Shown here: one piece after another, positions 16,921 through 25,683 of the stretch
Numbering within the stretch: the stretch's first letter is position 1
Layout of the letters: each line of letters begins with the position of its first letter
Program-made: the position numbers and the translations under genes
The notes under the pieces: model-generated
What the model was told of the DNA's origin: nothing
The model's input: only the letters and a program-made list of their open reading frames with translations
Databases searched by the model: none
Source of the DNA: Bradyrhizobium sp. AZCC 1719
GTDB taxonomy: Bacteria; Pseudomonadota; Alphaproteobacteria; Rhizobiales; Xanthobacteraceae
Length of the DNA: 64,000 nt
Reading direction: 5' to 3'
Assembly (NCBI RefSeq): GCF_036924525.1
Contig: NZ_JAZHRU010000001.1
Coordinates: 558,001 to 622,000 of the forward strand

Positions 16921-17667
16921 ATGCCTGATCTCGATTTTCGCGCCCCGCGCCTGTTCGTCGACGCCCCCTTGCGGGAGGGCGAAAGAATCGCGCTGGAGCG
17001 CAACCAGAGCAATTATCTGGGCAACGTGCTGCGGCTCTCGGCCGGCGAAACCATTTTGGTGTTCAACGGCCGCGACGGCGAATGGCAGGCGGCAATCGAG
17101 GGCCGCAAGCGGCCCGACGGCTTGAGCATCGTCGCGCAGACGCGGCCGCAGGACCGCCTGCCCGACATTGCCTATGTCTTTGCGCCGCTGAAACACGCTC
17201 GCCTCGACTACATGGTGCAGAAGGCGGTCGAGATGGGTGCCTCAAGCCTGCAGCCGGTGCTGACGCGGCACACCCAGGTCTCGCGGGTGAACGGCGAGCG
17301 GATGCGCGCCAACGTCATCGAGGCCGCCGAGCAATGCGGAATCCTGAGCCTTGCGCAGGTCGCCGAGCCGATCGCGCTGGACCGATTTCTCGACAAGCGC
17401 CAAGCCAGCCGCCTGCTGGTGTTCTGCGACGAGGCGAGCGACGTCGGCGGTCCCGTGCAAGCGCTGCAGGCGGCGCAGGCCGCGAGCTCCGGCATCGACG
17501 TATTGATCGGGCCGGAGGGCGGCTTTGCCGGAGAGGAGCGTGAGCTTCTGTTGCGGCAGCCGAGCATCCTCAGGCTGTCGTTGGGCCCACGGATTCTGCG
17601 GGCCGATACGGCAGCCGTGGCCGCACTGGCGCTGGTGCAGGCGGCTCTGGGTGATTGGCGGAACTGA
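16921..17667 (+). CDS. rsmE: 16S rRNA (uracil(1498)-N3)-methyltransferase
   Basis: Methylates N3 of U1498 in 16S rRNA using S-adenosylmethionine. The 248-residue SPOUT-fold protein has an N-terminal PUA-like domain (PRLFVDAPLREGERIAL, about 9-25), KHARLDYMVQKAVEMGASSLQPVLT (about 91-115), and the C-terminal knot with IGPEGGFAGEE (196-206) and LGPRILRADTAAVAAL (221-236), which form the cofactor pocket. ATG at 16921. Its promoter and first codons exist as a decayed copy 809 bases upstream. It is convergent with the ParE gene 18 bases away; no terminator hairpin is evident between them. Confidence 0.97.
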   Translation: MPDLDFRAPRLFVDAPLREGERIALERNQSNYLGNVLRLSAGETILVFNGRDGEWQAAIEGRKRPDGLSIVAQTRPQDRLPDIAYVFAPLKHARLDYMVQKAVEMGASSLQPVLTRHTQVSRVNGERMRANVIEAAEQCGILSLAQVAEPIALDRFLDKRQASRLLVFCDEASDVGGPVQALQAAQAASSGIDVLIGPEGGFAGEERELLLRQPSILRLSLGPRILRADTAAVAALALVQAALGDWRN

Positions 17668-17685
17668 AGGCTGGCTCAGTGCCGG

Positions 17686-17979
17686 TCAGTCGCCGGACAA
17701 ATCCAGTTCTCCCAGATTGCGCGCGGCATCAACGATGCGCACACCGCCTTTCGTGATCTCGTAAAGCGCCAGCCAGCGCACAATGACTAGCATCCGGGCA
17801 CCCGCGGCGATGTCGGGACGAGGCGGCCCGGACTCGGGAAATTCCGCGAGCTGACGGCACCGCGCTTCAATACGATCAATCCAATGGTCAGCGGTCGCCA
17901 AGCCTTTGTCGGCCGCAATGTGAATCCAGATTTCGAGAAGATCACGCTCCGCGAGCTGAGAAAGGCGAACCTCTCCCAA
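17686..17979 (-). CDS. RelE/ParE family toxin
   Basis: A 97-residue toxin of the ParE/RelE superfamily, recognisable by RLSQLAERDLLEIWIHIA at the N-terminus, the helix DRIEARCRQLAEFPESGPPRPD, the strand MLVIVRWLALYEIT and VRIVDAARN at the end. ParE toxins inhibit DNA gyrase and RelE toxins cleave mRNA; this sequence is ParE-like, but activity is inferred. The only start is TTG at 17979, one base after the antitoxin stop, so translation is likely weak and dependent on the antitoxin, keeping toxin below antitoxin. Confidence 0.88.
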   Translation of the reverse strand: MGEVRLSQLAERDLLEIWIHIAADKGLATADHWIDRIEARCRQLAEFPESGPPRPDIAAGARMLVIVRWLALYEITKGGVRIVDAARNLGELDLSGD

Positions 17980-17980
17980 G

Positions 17981-18232
17981 TTATCTGCCCGCCGCCTTCA
18001 ACAGCGCCCGGCCTTGCGCCTTGATATCAGCGAAATCGGCGGGGCCAGCGTCGCCGCTTGCCTGGCCTGCCGCCCACGCATTGCGCAGGAAAGCCAACCG
18101 GGCTTCCTCCGTCTGCTCCATGATCCGCAGCGCCTCGCGCACGACCTCGCTTGCCGAGGTGTAACGGCCACTTGAAACCTTGGCTTTGACAAATTCGCTC
18201 AGTTCGTCGGTCAGCGAAACATTCATATTCAT
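17981..18232 (-). CDS. ParD-like antitoxin
   Basis: An 83-residue ribbon-helix-helix antitoxin: MNMNVSLTDELSEFVKAKV forms the DNA-binding strand and first helix, and SGRYTSASEVVREALRIME is the classic ParD/CopG segment. The C-terminal half (AWAAGQASGDAGPADFADIK) is the probable toxin-binding part. ATG at 18232 is preceded by GGAGAGG, a strong ribosome binding site; the frame stays open further upstream but is not conserved. Antitoxin before toxin is the usual order. Autorepression at the promoter near 18240-18300 is expected for the family. The pair sits between rsmE and hisZ. Confidence 0.88.
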   Translation of the reverse strand: MNMNVSLTDELSEFVKAKVSSGRYTSASEVVREALRIMEQTEEARLAFLRNAWAAGQASGDAGPADFADIKAQGRALLKAAGR

Positions 18233-18477
18233 GGCGGGACCTCTCCTCCACTCATTATGGGCGTGAGCACAGACTTTAGCAATCTTTGTCATCAGCTATG
18301 CGGTTCGTTGTCCTGACCCGCCTGGCCAGCCCAAGCCACCCCCATTAATTCAGTTGGCCAATCCCTGTCGAAACGCCGCCCCGGGCATGCTAAGGCCTGC
18401 GCCAATGAGCCGCCCGGACACCGGGGGAGGCCTCAAACGAACCTGGAACCCGGTTTTTCCGGATATTTGGACGCAGA

Positions 18478-19644
18478 ATGACCGCGACCGCTGCCGTCAG
18501 AGGTGCTGCCGGGTCCGCCGCCTGGGCGGACGCGCTGCTATTGTCGTTTGCACAAGGCGGCTACATCCAGGCTCACCCTGATATCCTGCAGCCGGCGGAG
18601 CCGTTTCTTGACCTCTCCGGCGAGGACATCCGCAAGAGCCTTTATCTCACGACCGACGCCTCCGGCGAGGAACTCTGCCTGCGCCCTGACCTCACCATTC
18701 CGGTGGCGCGCGATTACCTCGCCTCGGAACGCGCCGGCCAGCCGGCGGGCTTCAGCTATCTCGGGCCGGTGTTCCGCTATCGCGGCGGCCGTCCCAGCGA
18801 ATTTTTGCAGGCCGGCATCGAGTCCTTCGGCCGGCAGGACCGCGCCGCGGCGGATGCGGAAATGCTGGCGCTGGCGCTGGGAGCGACCTCCGCCTTCGGA
18901 TTGAAGGATGTCGAAATCCGCACCGGCGACGTTGCGCTGTTCACTGCGCTGATCGATGCGCTCGATCTCTATCCGGTGTGGCGGCGGCGGCTGATCAAGG
19001 ATTTCAACCGCAAGGTCAGCCTCGCCGAGGACATCGAGCGGCTGACGCTTGCGACTGCGCCCGGCCGCAACGAATATGAGGGCGTGCTGGCGGCGCTCGC
19101 CGGCTCCGACCGCAAGGCGGCGCTGGCGCTGGTCACCGACCTGATGTCGATCGCCGGCACCACCAATGTCGGCGGACGCACGGTCGACGAAATCGCCGAT
19201 CGCTTCCTCGAACAATCGACGCTGAAGGGCGGTGCACTGCCGCGCGACGCCCTCGATACCATCAAGCGCTTCCTGGCGATTGCGGGCGATCTCGATGAAT
19301 CGGTCAAGCAACTGCGTGAGCTGGCATCCGATGCCAAGCTCGATCTGACCGCGGCGATCGACCAGCTCGAAAGCCGCGTCGGCTTCATGGCCGCGCGCGG
19401 CATCGACACCAAGCTGGCGCGCTTCTCCACCTCGTTCGGGCGCGGCCTCGACTATTACACCGGCTTCGAATTCGAACTGCACGCCAAGGGCGACGGCGTC
19501 GAGCCGCTGGTGGGAGGCGGGCGCTACGATGGCCTGATGACGCAACTCGGCTCGGCCTCGCCGATCCCGGCGGTCGGATTCTCGGTGTGGATCGAGGCGC
19601 TGACGCAGCTCGGCCAGTCCAACGCGCAAGGGAGCGTCGCATGA
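18478..19644 (+). CDS. hisZ: ATP phosphoribosyltransferase regulatory subunit HisZ
   Basis: A 388-residue class II aminoacyl-tRNA synthetase paralogue that activates short-form HisG in the first step of histidine synthesis. It has the HisS-like motifs [64 protein letters not shown] and [13 protein letters not shown], but ends after the catalytic core, with no HisS C-terminal anticodon-binding domain. The pairing with hisG in a four-base ATGA overlap supports HisZ rather than HisRS. ATG at 18478; upstream GGGGGAGG is too distant (about 45 bases) to be its ribosome binding site. Confidence 0.93.
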   Translation: MTATAAVRGAAGSAAWADALLLSFAQGGYIQAHPDILQPAEPFLDLSGEDIRKSLYLTTDASGEELCLRPDLTIPVARDYLASERAGQPAGFSYLGPVFRYRGGRPSEFLQAGIESFGRQDRAAADAEMLALALGATSAFGLKDVEIRTGDVALFTALIDALDLYPVWRRRLIKDFNRKVSLAEDIERLTLATAPGRNEYEGVLAALAGSDRKAALALVTDLMSIAGTTNVGGRTVDEIADRFLEQSTLKGGALPRDALDTIKRFLAIAGDLDESVKQLRELASDAKLDLTAAIDQLESRVGFMAARGIDTKLARFSTSFGRGLDYYTGFEFELHAKGDGVEPLVGGGRYDGLMTQLGSASPIPAVGFSVWIEALTQLGQSNAQGSVA

Positions 19645-20618
19645 CTGCCCCCTTCGTCCTCGCCGTTCCCTCCAAGGGCCGCCTGCAGGAAAACACTGAG
19701 GCGTTTTTCACGCGCGCGGGGCTTGCGCTGGCAAAGCCGCGCGGCGCGCGCGACTATCGCGGCACCATTACAGGCCTCGACAATGTCGAGATCGCCTATC
19801 TCTCGGCGAGCGAAATCGCTTCCCAACTTGCGCGCGGCATGGTGCATCTTGGCGTCACCGGCGAAGATCTGCTGCGCGAAAGCATCCCCGATGCCGACAA
19901 GCGCGTGCTCTTGATCGACAGCCTCGGCTTCGGCAGCGCCAATGTCGTGGTCGCGGTGCCGCAGGCCTGGATCGACGTCCGTACCATGGCCGATCTCGAC
20001 GATGTCACGACAGGCTTCCGCGCCCAGCATAACCGGCGAATGCGGGTCGCGACCAAGTACATCAACCTGACGCGCAACTTCTTCGCCGCCCACGGCGTGG
20101 TCGACTATCGCATCGTCGAAAGCGCCGGCGCCACCGAAGGCGCGCCCGCCGTCGGCACCGCCGAGATGATTGTCGATATCACGACGACAGGCGCGACGCT
20201 CGCCGCCAACGGGCTGAAGGTGCTCGACGACGGCGTGATCCTGCGCAGCCAGGCCAACCTCGTCGCCTCCCGCGATGCCGACTGGTCGACTGAAGCCCGC
20301 GAGACCGCGCGCATCATCCTCGATCACATCGCAGCTCGAGCCCGGGCCAGCAAATATCGCGAGGTGCGCACACGTTTCGCCGGCTGCAACGAGGCGTTGC
20401 TTAACGAGGCGCATAACCGCTTTGGCGTGGTGGCGCCGTTCGGCGGGCCGACCTCGTCCGGCATGCTCACGCTGCACTGCCCGCCGATGCATCTTTACGC
20501 GCTCGGCAGCTTCCTGCGCGAGCATGGCGCCGACACGGTCTCGATTGCCTCGCTCGACTATGTGCTCGACCGCGAAAACCCGTTATTTGCCAGGCTCGAG
20601 ACGTTCCTGCGGCAATAA
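19641..20618 (+). CDS. hisG: ATP phosphoribosyltransferase catalytic subunit
   Basis: Condenses ATP and PRPP to begin histidine synthesis. The 325-residue protein starts [23 protein letters not shown] and contains [22 protein letters not shown] and the PRPP-binding segment [22 protein letters not shown]. It is longer than the roughly 210-residue HisG short form: the C-terminal part (about 230-325, with [16 protein letters not shown]) is the extension seen in alphaproteobacterial HisG working with HisZ. Its ATG overlaps the hisZ stop as ATGA, implying coupling. No feedback domain assignment can be made by eye. Confidence 0.95.
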   Translation: MTAPFVLAVPSKGRLQENTEAFFTRAGLALAKPRGARDYRGTITGLDNVEIAYLSASEIASQLARGMVHLGVTGEDLLRESIPDADKRVLLIDSLGFGSANVVVAVPQAWIDVRTMADLDDVTTGFRAQHNRRMRVATKYINLTRNFFAAHGVVDYRIVESAGATEGAPAVGTAEMIVDITTTGATLAANGLKVLDDGVILRSQANLVASRDADWSTEARETARIILDHIAARARASKYREVRTRFAGCNEALLNEAHNRFGVVAPFGGPTSSGMLTLHCPPMHLYALGSFLREHGADTVSIASLDYVLDRENPLFARLETFLRQ

Positions 20619-20693
20619 GGCTGCCGTTTCGTTCATCGTTGCGACAGCATCTCGCGGGTAACATATGTGGTTGGATAATCTGGGACCTGATTG

Positions 20694-21740
20694 ATGACGC
20701 TCGGCTCTGACGTTTCCCGCCTGACGACGACCGCAGCCAGCGCGGCGGCGAAAGGCTTGTCGATTGTCGTGCCGCTGTACAACGAGGCGGCAGGGCTCGC
20801 TTTGCTGCACGAGCGATTGATCGGGCTCGCCAAGACGCTGAAGGCGCGCCACGGCCTCACCTGCGAAGTGGTCTATGTCGACGACGGCAGCGCCGACAAC
20901 ACGCTGGCGATCGCGCGTTCGCTGGCCGCCGATGCGCTCGACGTGCAGGTCGTCTCGCTGTCGCGCAATTTCGGCAAGGAGGCAGCGCTGATGGCGGGGC
21001 TCGATCATGCCCGCCGCGGCGCTATCCTGTTCATGGACGGCGACGGCCAGCATCCGCCGAGTCTGGTCGAAAAGCTCGTCGCGCACTGGATCGATGACGG
21101 CTACGACGTCGTCTATACGGCGAAGGCGCATCGCGACAATGAATCGTTCCTGCGCCGCCAGGCCGTGCACAGCTTCTACGCGCTGATCAATTGGGGCGCG
21201 CGGCAGAAGATCCCCGAGGACGCCGGCGATTTCCGCCTGCTGTCGCCACGCGCGGCGGCCGCGCTGCGGCAGCTTCCCGAACGCAACCGCTTCTTCAAGG
21301 GCCTGTCGAACTGGATCGGCTTCCGCCAGATCCGCGTCGACTACGAGCCGGCGCCTCGCGCGCACGGCGTCACCACGTTCAGCCCGGGCCGGCTGATCGG
21401 CCTGTCGATCGAGGGATTGACCTCGTTCTCGGTGGCGCCGCTGCGCTTTGCCAGCCTGCTCGGCGTGCTGCTCGCCATCAGCGCCTTCCTGTTCGGCCTC
21501 ACCATTCTCTGGGAAGTCTGGACCACCGGCAAGCAGGTCCCCGGCTATCCCTCGCTGATGATCGGCATGATGACGATCGGCGGCGTGCAGCTCATCATGA
21601 TCGGCATTGTTGGCGAATATATCGGCAAGATCCTCTCCGAGCTGAAGGCGCGTCCGATCTATTTCGTCGCCGAGCACAACGAGAAGCGCGCCGATGGCGA
21701 GGCGACGGCCAGCGCCAGCGAACGGGCCGCCGCCGAATGA
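20694..21740 (+). CDS. Polyprenyl-phosphate glycosyltransferase (GT2, DPM1/GtrB type)
   Basis: A 348-residue membrane glycosyltransferase moving a sugar from a nucleotide donor to polyprenyl phosphate on the cytoplasmic face. The GT2 domain shows LSIVVPLYNEAAGLALLHER, VVYVDDGSADNT, SRNFGKEAALMAGLDHA and MDGDGQHPP (metal-binding DxD-like), then DAGDFRLLS. Two C-terminal membrane helices (about 243-266 and 285-308) match the GtrB/ArnC architecture. ATG at 20694, preceded by an in-frame TTG. It overlaps the next gene by four bases (ATGA). The pairing with a YdjC-family deacetylase parallels FlmF2-NaxD of Francisella, which builds polyprenyl-phosphate galactosamine for lipid A. The sugar here is unknown. 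Confidence 0.88.
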   Translation: MTLGSDVSRLTTTAASAAAKGLSIVVPLYNEAAGLALLHERLIGLAKTLKARHGLTCEVVYVDDGSADNTLAIARSLAADALDVQVVSLSRNFGKEAALMAGLDHARRGAILFMDGDGQHPPSLVEKLVAHWIDDGYDVVYTAKAHRDNESFLRRQAVHSFYALINWGARQKIPEDAGDFRLLSPRAAAALRQLPERNRFFKGLSNWIGFRQIRVDYEPAPRAHGVTTFSPGRLIGLSIEGLTSFSVAPLRFASLLGVLLAISAFLFGLTILWEVWTTGKQVPGYPSLMIGMMTIGGVQLIMIGIVGEYIGKILSELKARPIYFVAEHNEKRADGEATASASERAAAE

Positions 21741-22582
21741 ACGATGCCGCGCCGCCGCGCCGGATCTGGCTATGCGCCGACGATTACGGGCTGGCCGAAG
21801 GCGTCAACCGCGCCATCCGCGATTTGATCGGCCGCAGCCGTCTCAATGCCACCTCGGTGATGGTGGTCGGCGCCGCGATCGGGCGCGCCGAAGTCGCCGC
21901 GCTGCAGGAAGTTGCGGCGGCGAGCCCACGCTGCGCGATCGGACTGCATGCGACGCTGACTGCGCCGTTTCGTCCGCTGACGATGCACTTCAGGCCGGTC
22001 GACGGCGGCTTGTTCCTGCCGTTTCCGAAGCTGCTGCGCGCGGGCCTGCTGCGGCGGCTCGATTCCGAAATGATCGAAGACGAACTCGCAGCCCAGCTTG
22101 CAGTCTTCAAAGATCTGTTCGGCCGCGCGCCCGATTTCGTCGACGGTCATCAGCACGCGCAACTCTTCCCTGGGGTGCGCGACGCTTTTCTGCGCGCGGT
22201 CAAGGAGGCGGCCCCCAGCGCCTGGGTTCGCCAGGGCGGACGCCTCAAACCGTTGGGCCAACTGCTCAGCGAGCCGAAGGCTTTGGTGCTCGACGTTCTC
22301 AGCGCGCAATTTCGCAAGCGCGCCGTCCATGCGAAAATCCCGTTCAACCCCGTCTTCGCCGGCGCCTATGATTTTTCGAAAGAGCCCGATTTCGGCGTGC
22401 TGATGCGACAGTTCCTCGAAGGGCTGCCGGAAGGCGGGCTGGTGATGTGCCACCCCGGCTTTGTCGACGAAACGCTCGAGGGCCTCGATCCCCTGACCAC
22501 CCAGCGCGAGGCGGAACACGCATTTCTGGCCAGCGATCGATTCCCGACATTGCTGGCGGCGAATAAAGTCACATTGAGTTGA
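21737..22582 (+). CDS. YdjC/ChbG/HpnK family carbohydrate deacetylase
   Basis: A 281-residue deacetylase-fold protein. The metal site is visible as CADDYGLAEGVNRAI (Asp-Asp near residue 14), HATLTAPFRPL, and DGHQHAQLFPGVRDAF with the His-x-His pair; MCHPGFVDETLEGLDPLT provides the C-terminal His. Family members remove N-acetyl groups from chitooligosaccharides (ChbG), polyprenyl-phosphate GalNAc (NaxD) or hopanoid glucosamine (HpnK). Coupling to a polyprenyl-phosphate glycosyltransferase by a four-base overlap favours a lipid-linked sugar substrate. HpnK would normally sit with other hpn genes, none of which are here. Confidence 0.88.
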   Translation: MNDAAPPRRIWLCADDYGLAEGVNRAIRDLIGRSRLNATSVMVVGAAIGRAEVAALQEVAAASPRCAIGLHATLTAPFRPLTMHFRPVDGGLFLPFPKLLRAGLLRRLDSEMIEDELAAQLAVFKDLFGRAPDFVDGHQHAQLFPGVRDAFLRAVKEAAPSAWVRQGGRLKPLGQLLSEPKALVLDVLSAQFRKRAVHAKIPFNPVFAGAYDFSKEPDFGVLMRQFLEGLPEGGLVMCHPGFVDETLEGLDPLTTQREAEHAFLASDRFPTLLAANKVTLS

Positions 22583-22714
22583 CAGATATCTGCGAAAGCC
22601 GCTTGGCGTTTTGTCGCATACCAAAATTTAATTCGGCCGCCCACTACTTGCGACACAAAGCCCTTCTTACATCCTTGGGCGCGTCGATCACGATTCGACG
22701 CGAGGGAGAGGGCC

Positions 22715-23524
22715 ATGACACCGCAAGAACGCCAACTGATTGACGATCTTTTCGACCGGCTCGCCAAGCTGGAGAGCGCCAAGCGCGATCCAGAGGCCAT
22801 GTCCGCAATCATGGAGGGCCTGCGCAACGCGCCCAACGCGGTCTATGCGCTGGTGCAAACCGCGCTTGTGCAGGACGAGGCACTGAAGCGCGCCGACATG
22901 CGCATCCAGGAATTGGAAGCGGCGGCGGGCCAGCAAACCCAATCCGGCGGCTTCCTCGATTCGATGCGCGACGCGATCTTCGGACAGAATCAGCAGCACG
23001 GCCAAAACCAGGGCTCCGTGCCCAACGTTCGCGCGCCCGACATGGGCGGCCGCCCGACGTGGAACAGCGGCCAGGTGCTGCAGCAGACGCCGCCGCCCGG
23101 GCAATATAACCAGCCGGCCTACGGCCAGCCCTATGGCGCGCAGCAGCCGCAGCCCGGCGGCGGTGGCGGCTCATTCCTCGGCACGGCGGCGGCAGCCGCA
23201 GCCGGCGTGGTCGGCGGATCGCTGCTGCTCAACAGCATTCGAGGGATGATGGGCGGCGGCAATCATCAAGCGTTCGGCGACACGGCGAACCACAGCGGCG
23301 GCGTCGAAGACCGCAGGCCGTGGGGCGATCAGTCCGGCGGCGATCTCGCGCGCGATGCCGGAGTCAACGACATCGGGTCGTCGAGCCGACGCGCCGACAA
23401 CAATGACGACAGCGGTTCGCGGCAGGGATTCTTTGATCAAGCCTCGCACGACGAGGACAACGACATGGATCATGATGCCGACGGTTTTGACGGCGACGAC
23501 GGCGGCGATGGCGATTACGCCTGA
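22715..23524 (+). CDS. DUF2076 family protein
   Basis: A 269-residue protein. The N-terminal DUF2076 region (1-75: MTPQERQLIDDLFDRLAKLE, then NAPNAVYALVQTALVQDEALKRA with a predicted coiled coil) is followed by a Gln/Pro/Gly-rich linker (about 95-150), a small hydrophobic segment SFLGTAAAAAAGVVGGSLLLNSI (about 152-174) and a very acidic tail ending DGFDGDDGGDGDYA. Function is unknown; a periplasmic or membrane-associated role has been suggested for the family. ATG at 22715 follows GAGGGAGAGG. A small hairpin (22681-22701) precedes the ribosome binding site. A strong terminator follows. Confidence 0.8.
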   Translation: MTPQERQLIDDLFDRLAKLESAKRDPEAMSAIMEGLRNAPNAVYALVQTALVQDEALKRADMRIQELEAAAGQQTQSGGFLDSMRDAIFGQNQQHGQNQGSVPNVRAPDMGGRPTWNSGQVLQQTPPPGQYNQPAYGQPYGAQQPQPGGGGGSFLGTAAAAAAGVVGGSLLLNSIRGMMGGGNHQAFGDTANHSGGVEDRRPWGDQSGGDLARDAGVNDIGSSSRRADNNDDSGSRQGFFDQASHDEDNDMDHDADGFDGDDGGDGDYA

Positions 23525-23546
23525 CGCGCGTCGGCGATGAAAACGC

Positions 23547-23575
23547 AAACGGCCGCCCCGATGGGCGGCCGTTTT
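23547..23575 (+). terminator. Rho-independent terminator of the DUF2076 gene
   Basis: A 12-bp stem (23547-23558 and 23563-23574) with a four-base loop leads into a run of T residues at 23572-23575, 23 bases after the stop codon. Confidence 0.85.
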
Positions 23576-23588
23576 GATTCTCTCTGCC

Positions 23589-23753
23589 GTCGTCCCTGAC
23601 AAGCCAACGGGTCGCGCGAATGCGCGCCCGATGACAGGCTCCGCGCGATCAGGGACCCATAACCACAGGCGGGTGTTGTGGCAGAGACTCGAGCTGCTAT
23701 CTCGCTCTACAACGAGCAGTGGTGGTTATGGGTCCCTGCGTTCGCAGGGACGA
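23589..23753. repeat. Composite nested palindromic element
   Basis: Outer 10-base arms (23589-23598 and 23744-23753), an internal perfect 16-bp inverted repeat (23651-23666 and 23721-23736), and the same 40-bp core as at 1841-1880 (here 23603-23642). A small hairpin CCCTGCGTTCGCAGGG closes the right side. It fills the convergent gap between the DUF2076 and L,D-transpeptidase genes. Confidence 0.85.
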
Positions 23754-23774
23754 CATTGTTTTTGCGGCTCGAAA

Positions 23775-24569
23775 CTAGATCACCACCACTTTCGCGCCGA
23801 CGCCGACGCGGCCGTAGAGATCGATCACGTCCTCATTGCGCATGCGGATGCAGCCGGACGAGACATTGGTGCCGATGGTCCATGGCTCGTTGGAGCCGTG
23901 GATGCGATAGAGCGACGACCCCAGATACATCGCGCGCGCGCCGAGCGGATTTTGCGGGCCGCCTTCCATGTACCGCGGCAGATCGGGGCGGCGCGCCAGC
24001 ATTTCCGGTGGCGGCGTCCAGGCCGGCCATTCCTTCTTCGCCGAGATCGTCTTGACGCCCGACCAGGTGAAGCCGGGACGGCCGACGCCAACGCCGTAGC
24101 GCAGCGCCTTGCCGTCGCCCTGCACCAGGAACAGGAACTTGTTCGGGGTGTCGATCACGATGGTGCCCGGGCTTTCCTTGCCGTGATACTCGACCACCTG
24201 CTTTTCATATTTCGGATCGAGCCGGTGCTGCGCGGGGTCGAATGCTTCCTCCTCCTCGCGCCGCATCGACTGGTACGGATCCATCGGCGGCAGCAGCGCG
24301 CGCCGCCCGCCATAGCCGTAATCCGGCTGCTGCTGATAGGCCGGCGCTTGTTGATAGCGCCCGCCCTGCGGCGCATCGCCGAACAGGAATTCGATGAAGC
24401 CGCCGCCCATGTTGGAGCGTTCGGCAGAAGCCATGCGCACCGGCGCCGGTTGGCGGGCGTAGATCACGGTGGGCTCAGTTGATGATGAGGCATCGATCGC
24501 TGCAGCCTCGCTGGCGAAGCAAAGGCAAGACACGCTCGCGAAGAGCGCAACAAGGATTTTTCCGGACAT
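23775..24569 (-). CDS. L,D-transpeptidase (YkuD/ErfK family)
   Basis: A 264-residue periplasmic enzyme forming 3-3 peptidoglycan cross-links or anchoring proteins to peptidoglycan. A signal peptide (MSGKILVALFASVSCLCFASEAAA) precedes a Tyr/Gln/Pro-rich linker, an acidic patch (MRREEEEAFDP) and the YkuD domain (about 135-264), with GTIVIDTPNKFLFLV, GVGVGRPGFTWSGVKTIS, LGARAMYLG and the catalytic motif His224-Gly ... SSGCIRMRN with Cys240. ATG at 24569. It is convergent with the DUF2076 gene and divergent from the CheZ-like gene. Confidence 0.95.
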   Translation of the reverse strand: MSGKILVALFASVSCLCFASEAAAIDASSSTEPTVIYARQPAPVRMASAERSNMGGGFIEFLFGDAPQGGRYQQAPAYQQQPDYGYGGRRALLPPMDPYQSMRREEEEAFDPAQHRLDPKYEKQVVEYHGKESPGTIVIDTPNKFLFLVQGDGKALRYGVGVGRPGFTWSGVKTISAKKEWPAWTPPPEMLARRPDLPRYMEGGPQNPLGARAMYLGSSLYRIHGSNEPWTIGTNVSSGCIRMRNEDVIDLYGRVGVGAKVVVI

Positions 24570-24881
24570 CGACGTACTCTGTACTGTTCGTCACTGCGGG
24601 GGGCGGCTAGCGCAACGGCGCGACAAACGCCGCTGCGCGCGATCAATACAAATCAAAACCTAATCGGTTTGGTAAACAGCAGCCGCGTTTCGATTCACCA
24701 CGTCGGCAAGCGCGCGCGGATTTGTCCGGTAGCGTTTATTTTGCGTGAACGCGGGCCCCTCATGGTTAATCGGTGGTGTGCGCCCGCATGCAAAGCGCCG
24801 ACACGCGATATTGCGCCGTGAACCTGACGTTAAATCGCCATGGTTTAAAACACCCGGGCAATGAAGGGGTGGGAAAAACTC
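24570..24881. other. Divergent intergenic region, no gene
   Basis: A 312-base gap between the L,D-transpeptidase and CheZ-like genes. It is relatively AT-rich near 24640-24690 and contains a small inverted pair AAACC/GGTTT at 24656-24670. It presumably holds both promoters; no conserved ORF or RNA motif is seen. Confidence 0.5.
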
Positions 24882-25658
24882 ATGTCGGTAAGTCGCAAAC
24901 GTTTTCGTATCGAACAAGCCATTCTGGGCGATGCGCCAATTGTCATGCCTGCCGTTGAAGGCGGCGAGATCGGCCCGATGCATCGCGAGATCATGGCCGA
25001 GTTGCGCTCGATCCGCGCACAGATGGCGGCCTTCGGCCACACTCGCCCCGCAGCGGTCGAGGCCACAGACGTTGCGCGCGGGGTTGCCGAGAACCATGCG
25101 CTGCTGGAAACCTATCGCGCCCAGATCGAGCAGTGCGAGAAGCTGAAGGTCGAGCTCGACCTCATTCACGACGCCATCAGCCGCACCAAGCGCGAAATCG
25201 CCGTGCTGCACGGCAACAGCTTCAACGGCGAAGAAATGGCCAAGGTCAATGGCGAACTCGGCGCCGTCGTCGGCGGCACCGAACAGGCCACCCAGCAAAT
25301 TCTCGAAGCCACCGAAGCGATCGACCAGGCGGCGACCGCGCTTTCCAAGAACATTTCTCCGGACCAGCAGAAGCTGCTCAGCGAGGAGATCCAGGAACGC
25401 GTCGTCTCGATCTTCGAGGCCTGCAATTTCCAGGACCTCACCGGCCAGCGCATCAGCAAGGTGATGAACACAATGAGGTTCATCGAACAGCACATCGTCG
25501 AGATGATGGAAATCTGGGGTGGCGTCGATGCCATCAAGGCGCACGCACCCCCGATCGTCGACACCCGCGAAGGCGATGCCAAGCTGCTGAACGGTCCGAA
25601 GCTGGACGGCGACGACGGTCACGCCTCCCAGAACGACATCGACGCCCTGTTCGATTGA
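24882..25658 (+). CDS. CheZ-like protein phosphatase
   Basis: A 258-residue, mostly helical protein with the CheZ signature: FEACNFQDLTGQRISKVMNTM (about 178-198), where the Asp-x-x-x-Gln pattern corresponds to residues used to dephosphorylate CheY-P. Before it lies a long coiled region (LETYRAQIEQCEKLKVELDL). The C-terminus SQNDIDALFD resembles the FliM N-terminal CheY-binding motif and the C-terminal CheY-binding tail of CheZ. ATG at 24882 has AGGGGTGGGA upstream; an in-frame ATG at 24861 is possible. No other chemotaxis gene is in the window. Alphaproteobacterial proteins of this type are often annotated as CheZ; the target response regulator is unknown. Confidence 0.8.
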   Translation: MSVSRKRFRIEQAILGDAPIVMPAVEGGEIGPMHREIMAELRSIRAQMAAFGHTRPAAVEATDVARGVAENHALLETYRAQIEQCEKLKVELDLIHDAISRTKREIAVLHGNSFNGEEMAKVNGELGAVVGGTEQATQQILEATEAIDQAATALSKNISPDQQKLLSEEIQERVVSIFEACNFQDLTGQRISKVMNTMRFIEQHIVEMMEIWGGVDAIKAHAPPIVDTREGDAKLLNGPKLDGDDGHASQNDIDALFD

Positions 25659-25683
25659 TCGGGCTGGTTAACGCGGACTAAAC

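Noticed and set aside
18478..19644. Histidyl-tRNA synthetase (hisS) for the gene before hisG
   Set aside because: The class II core is present but the C-terminal anticodon-binding domain is absent, and the gene overlaps hisG, so HisZ fits better.
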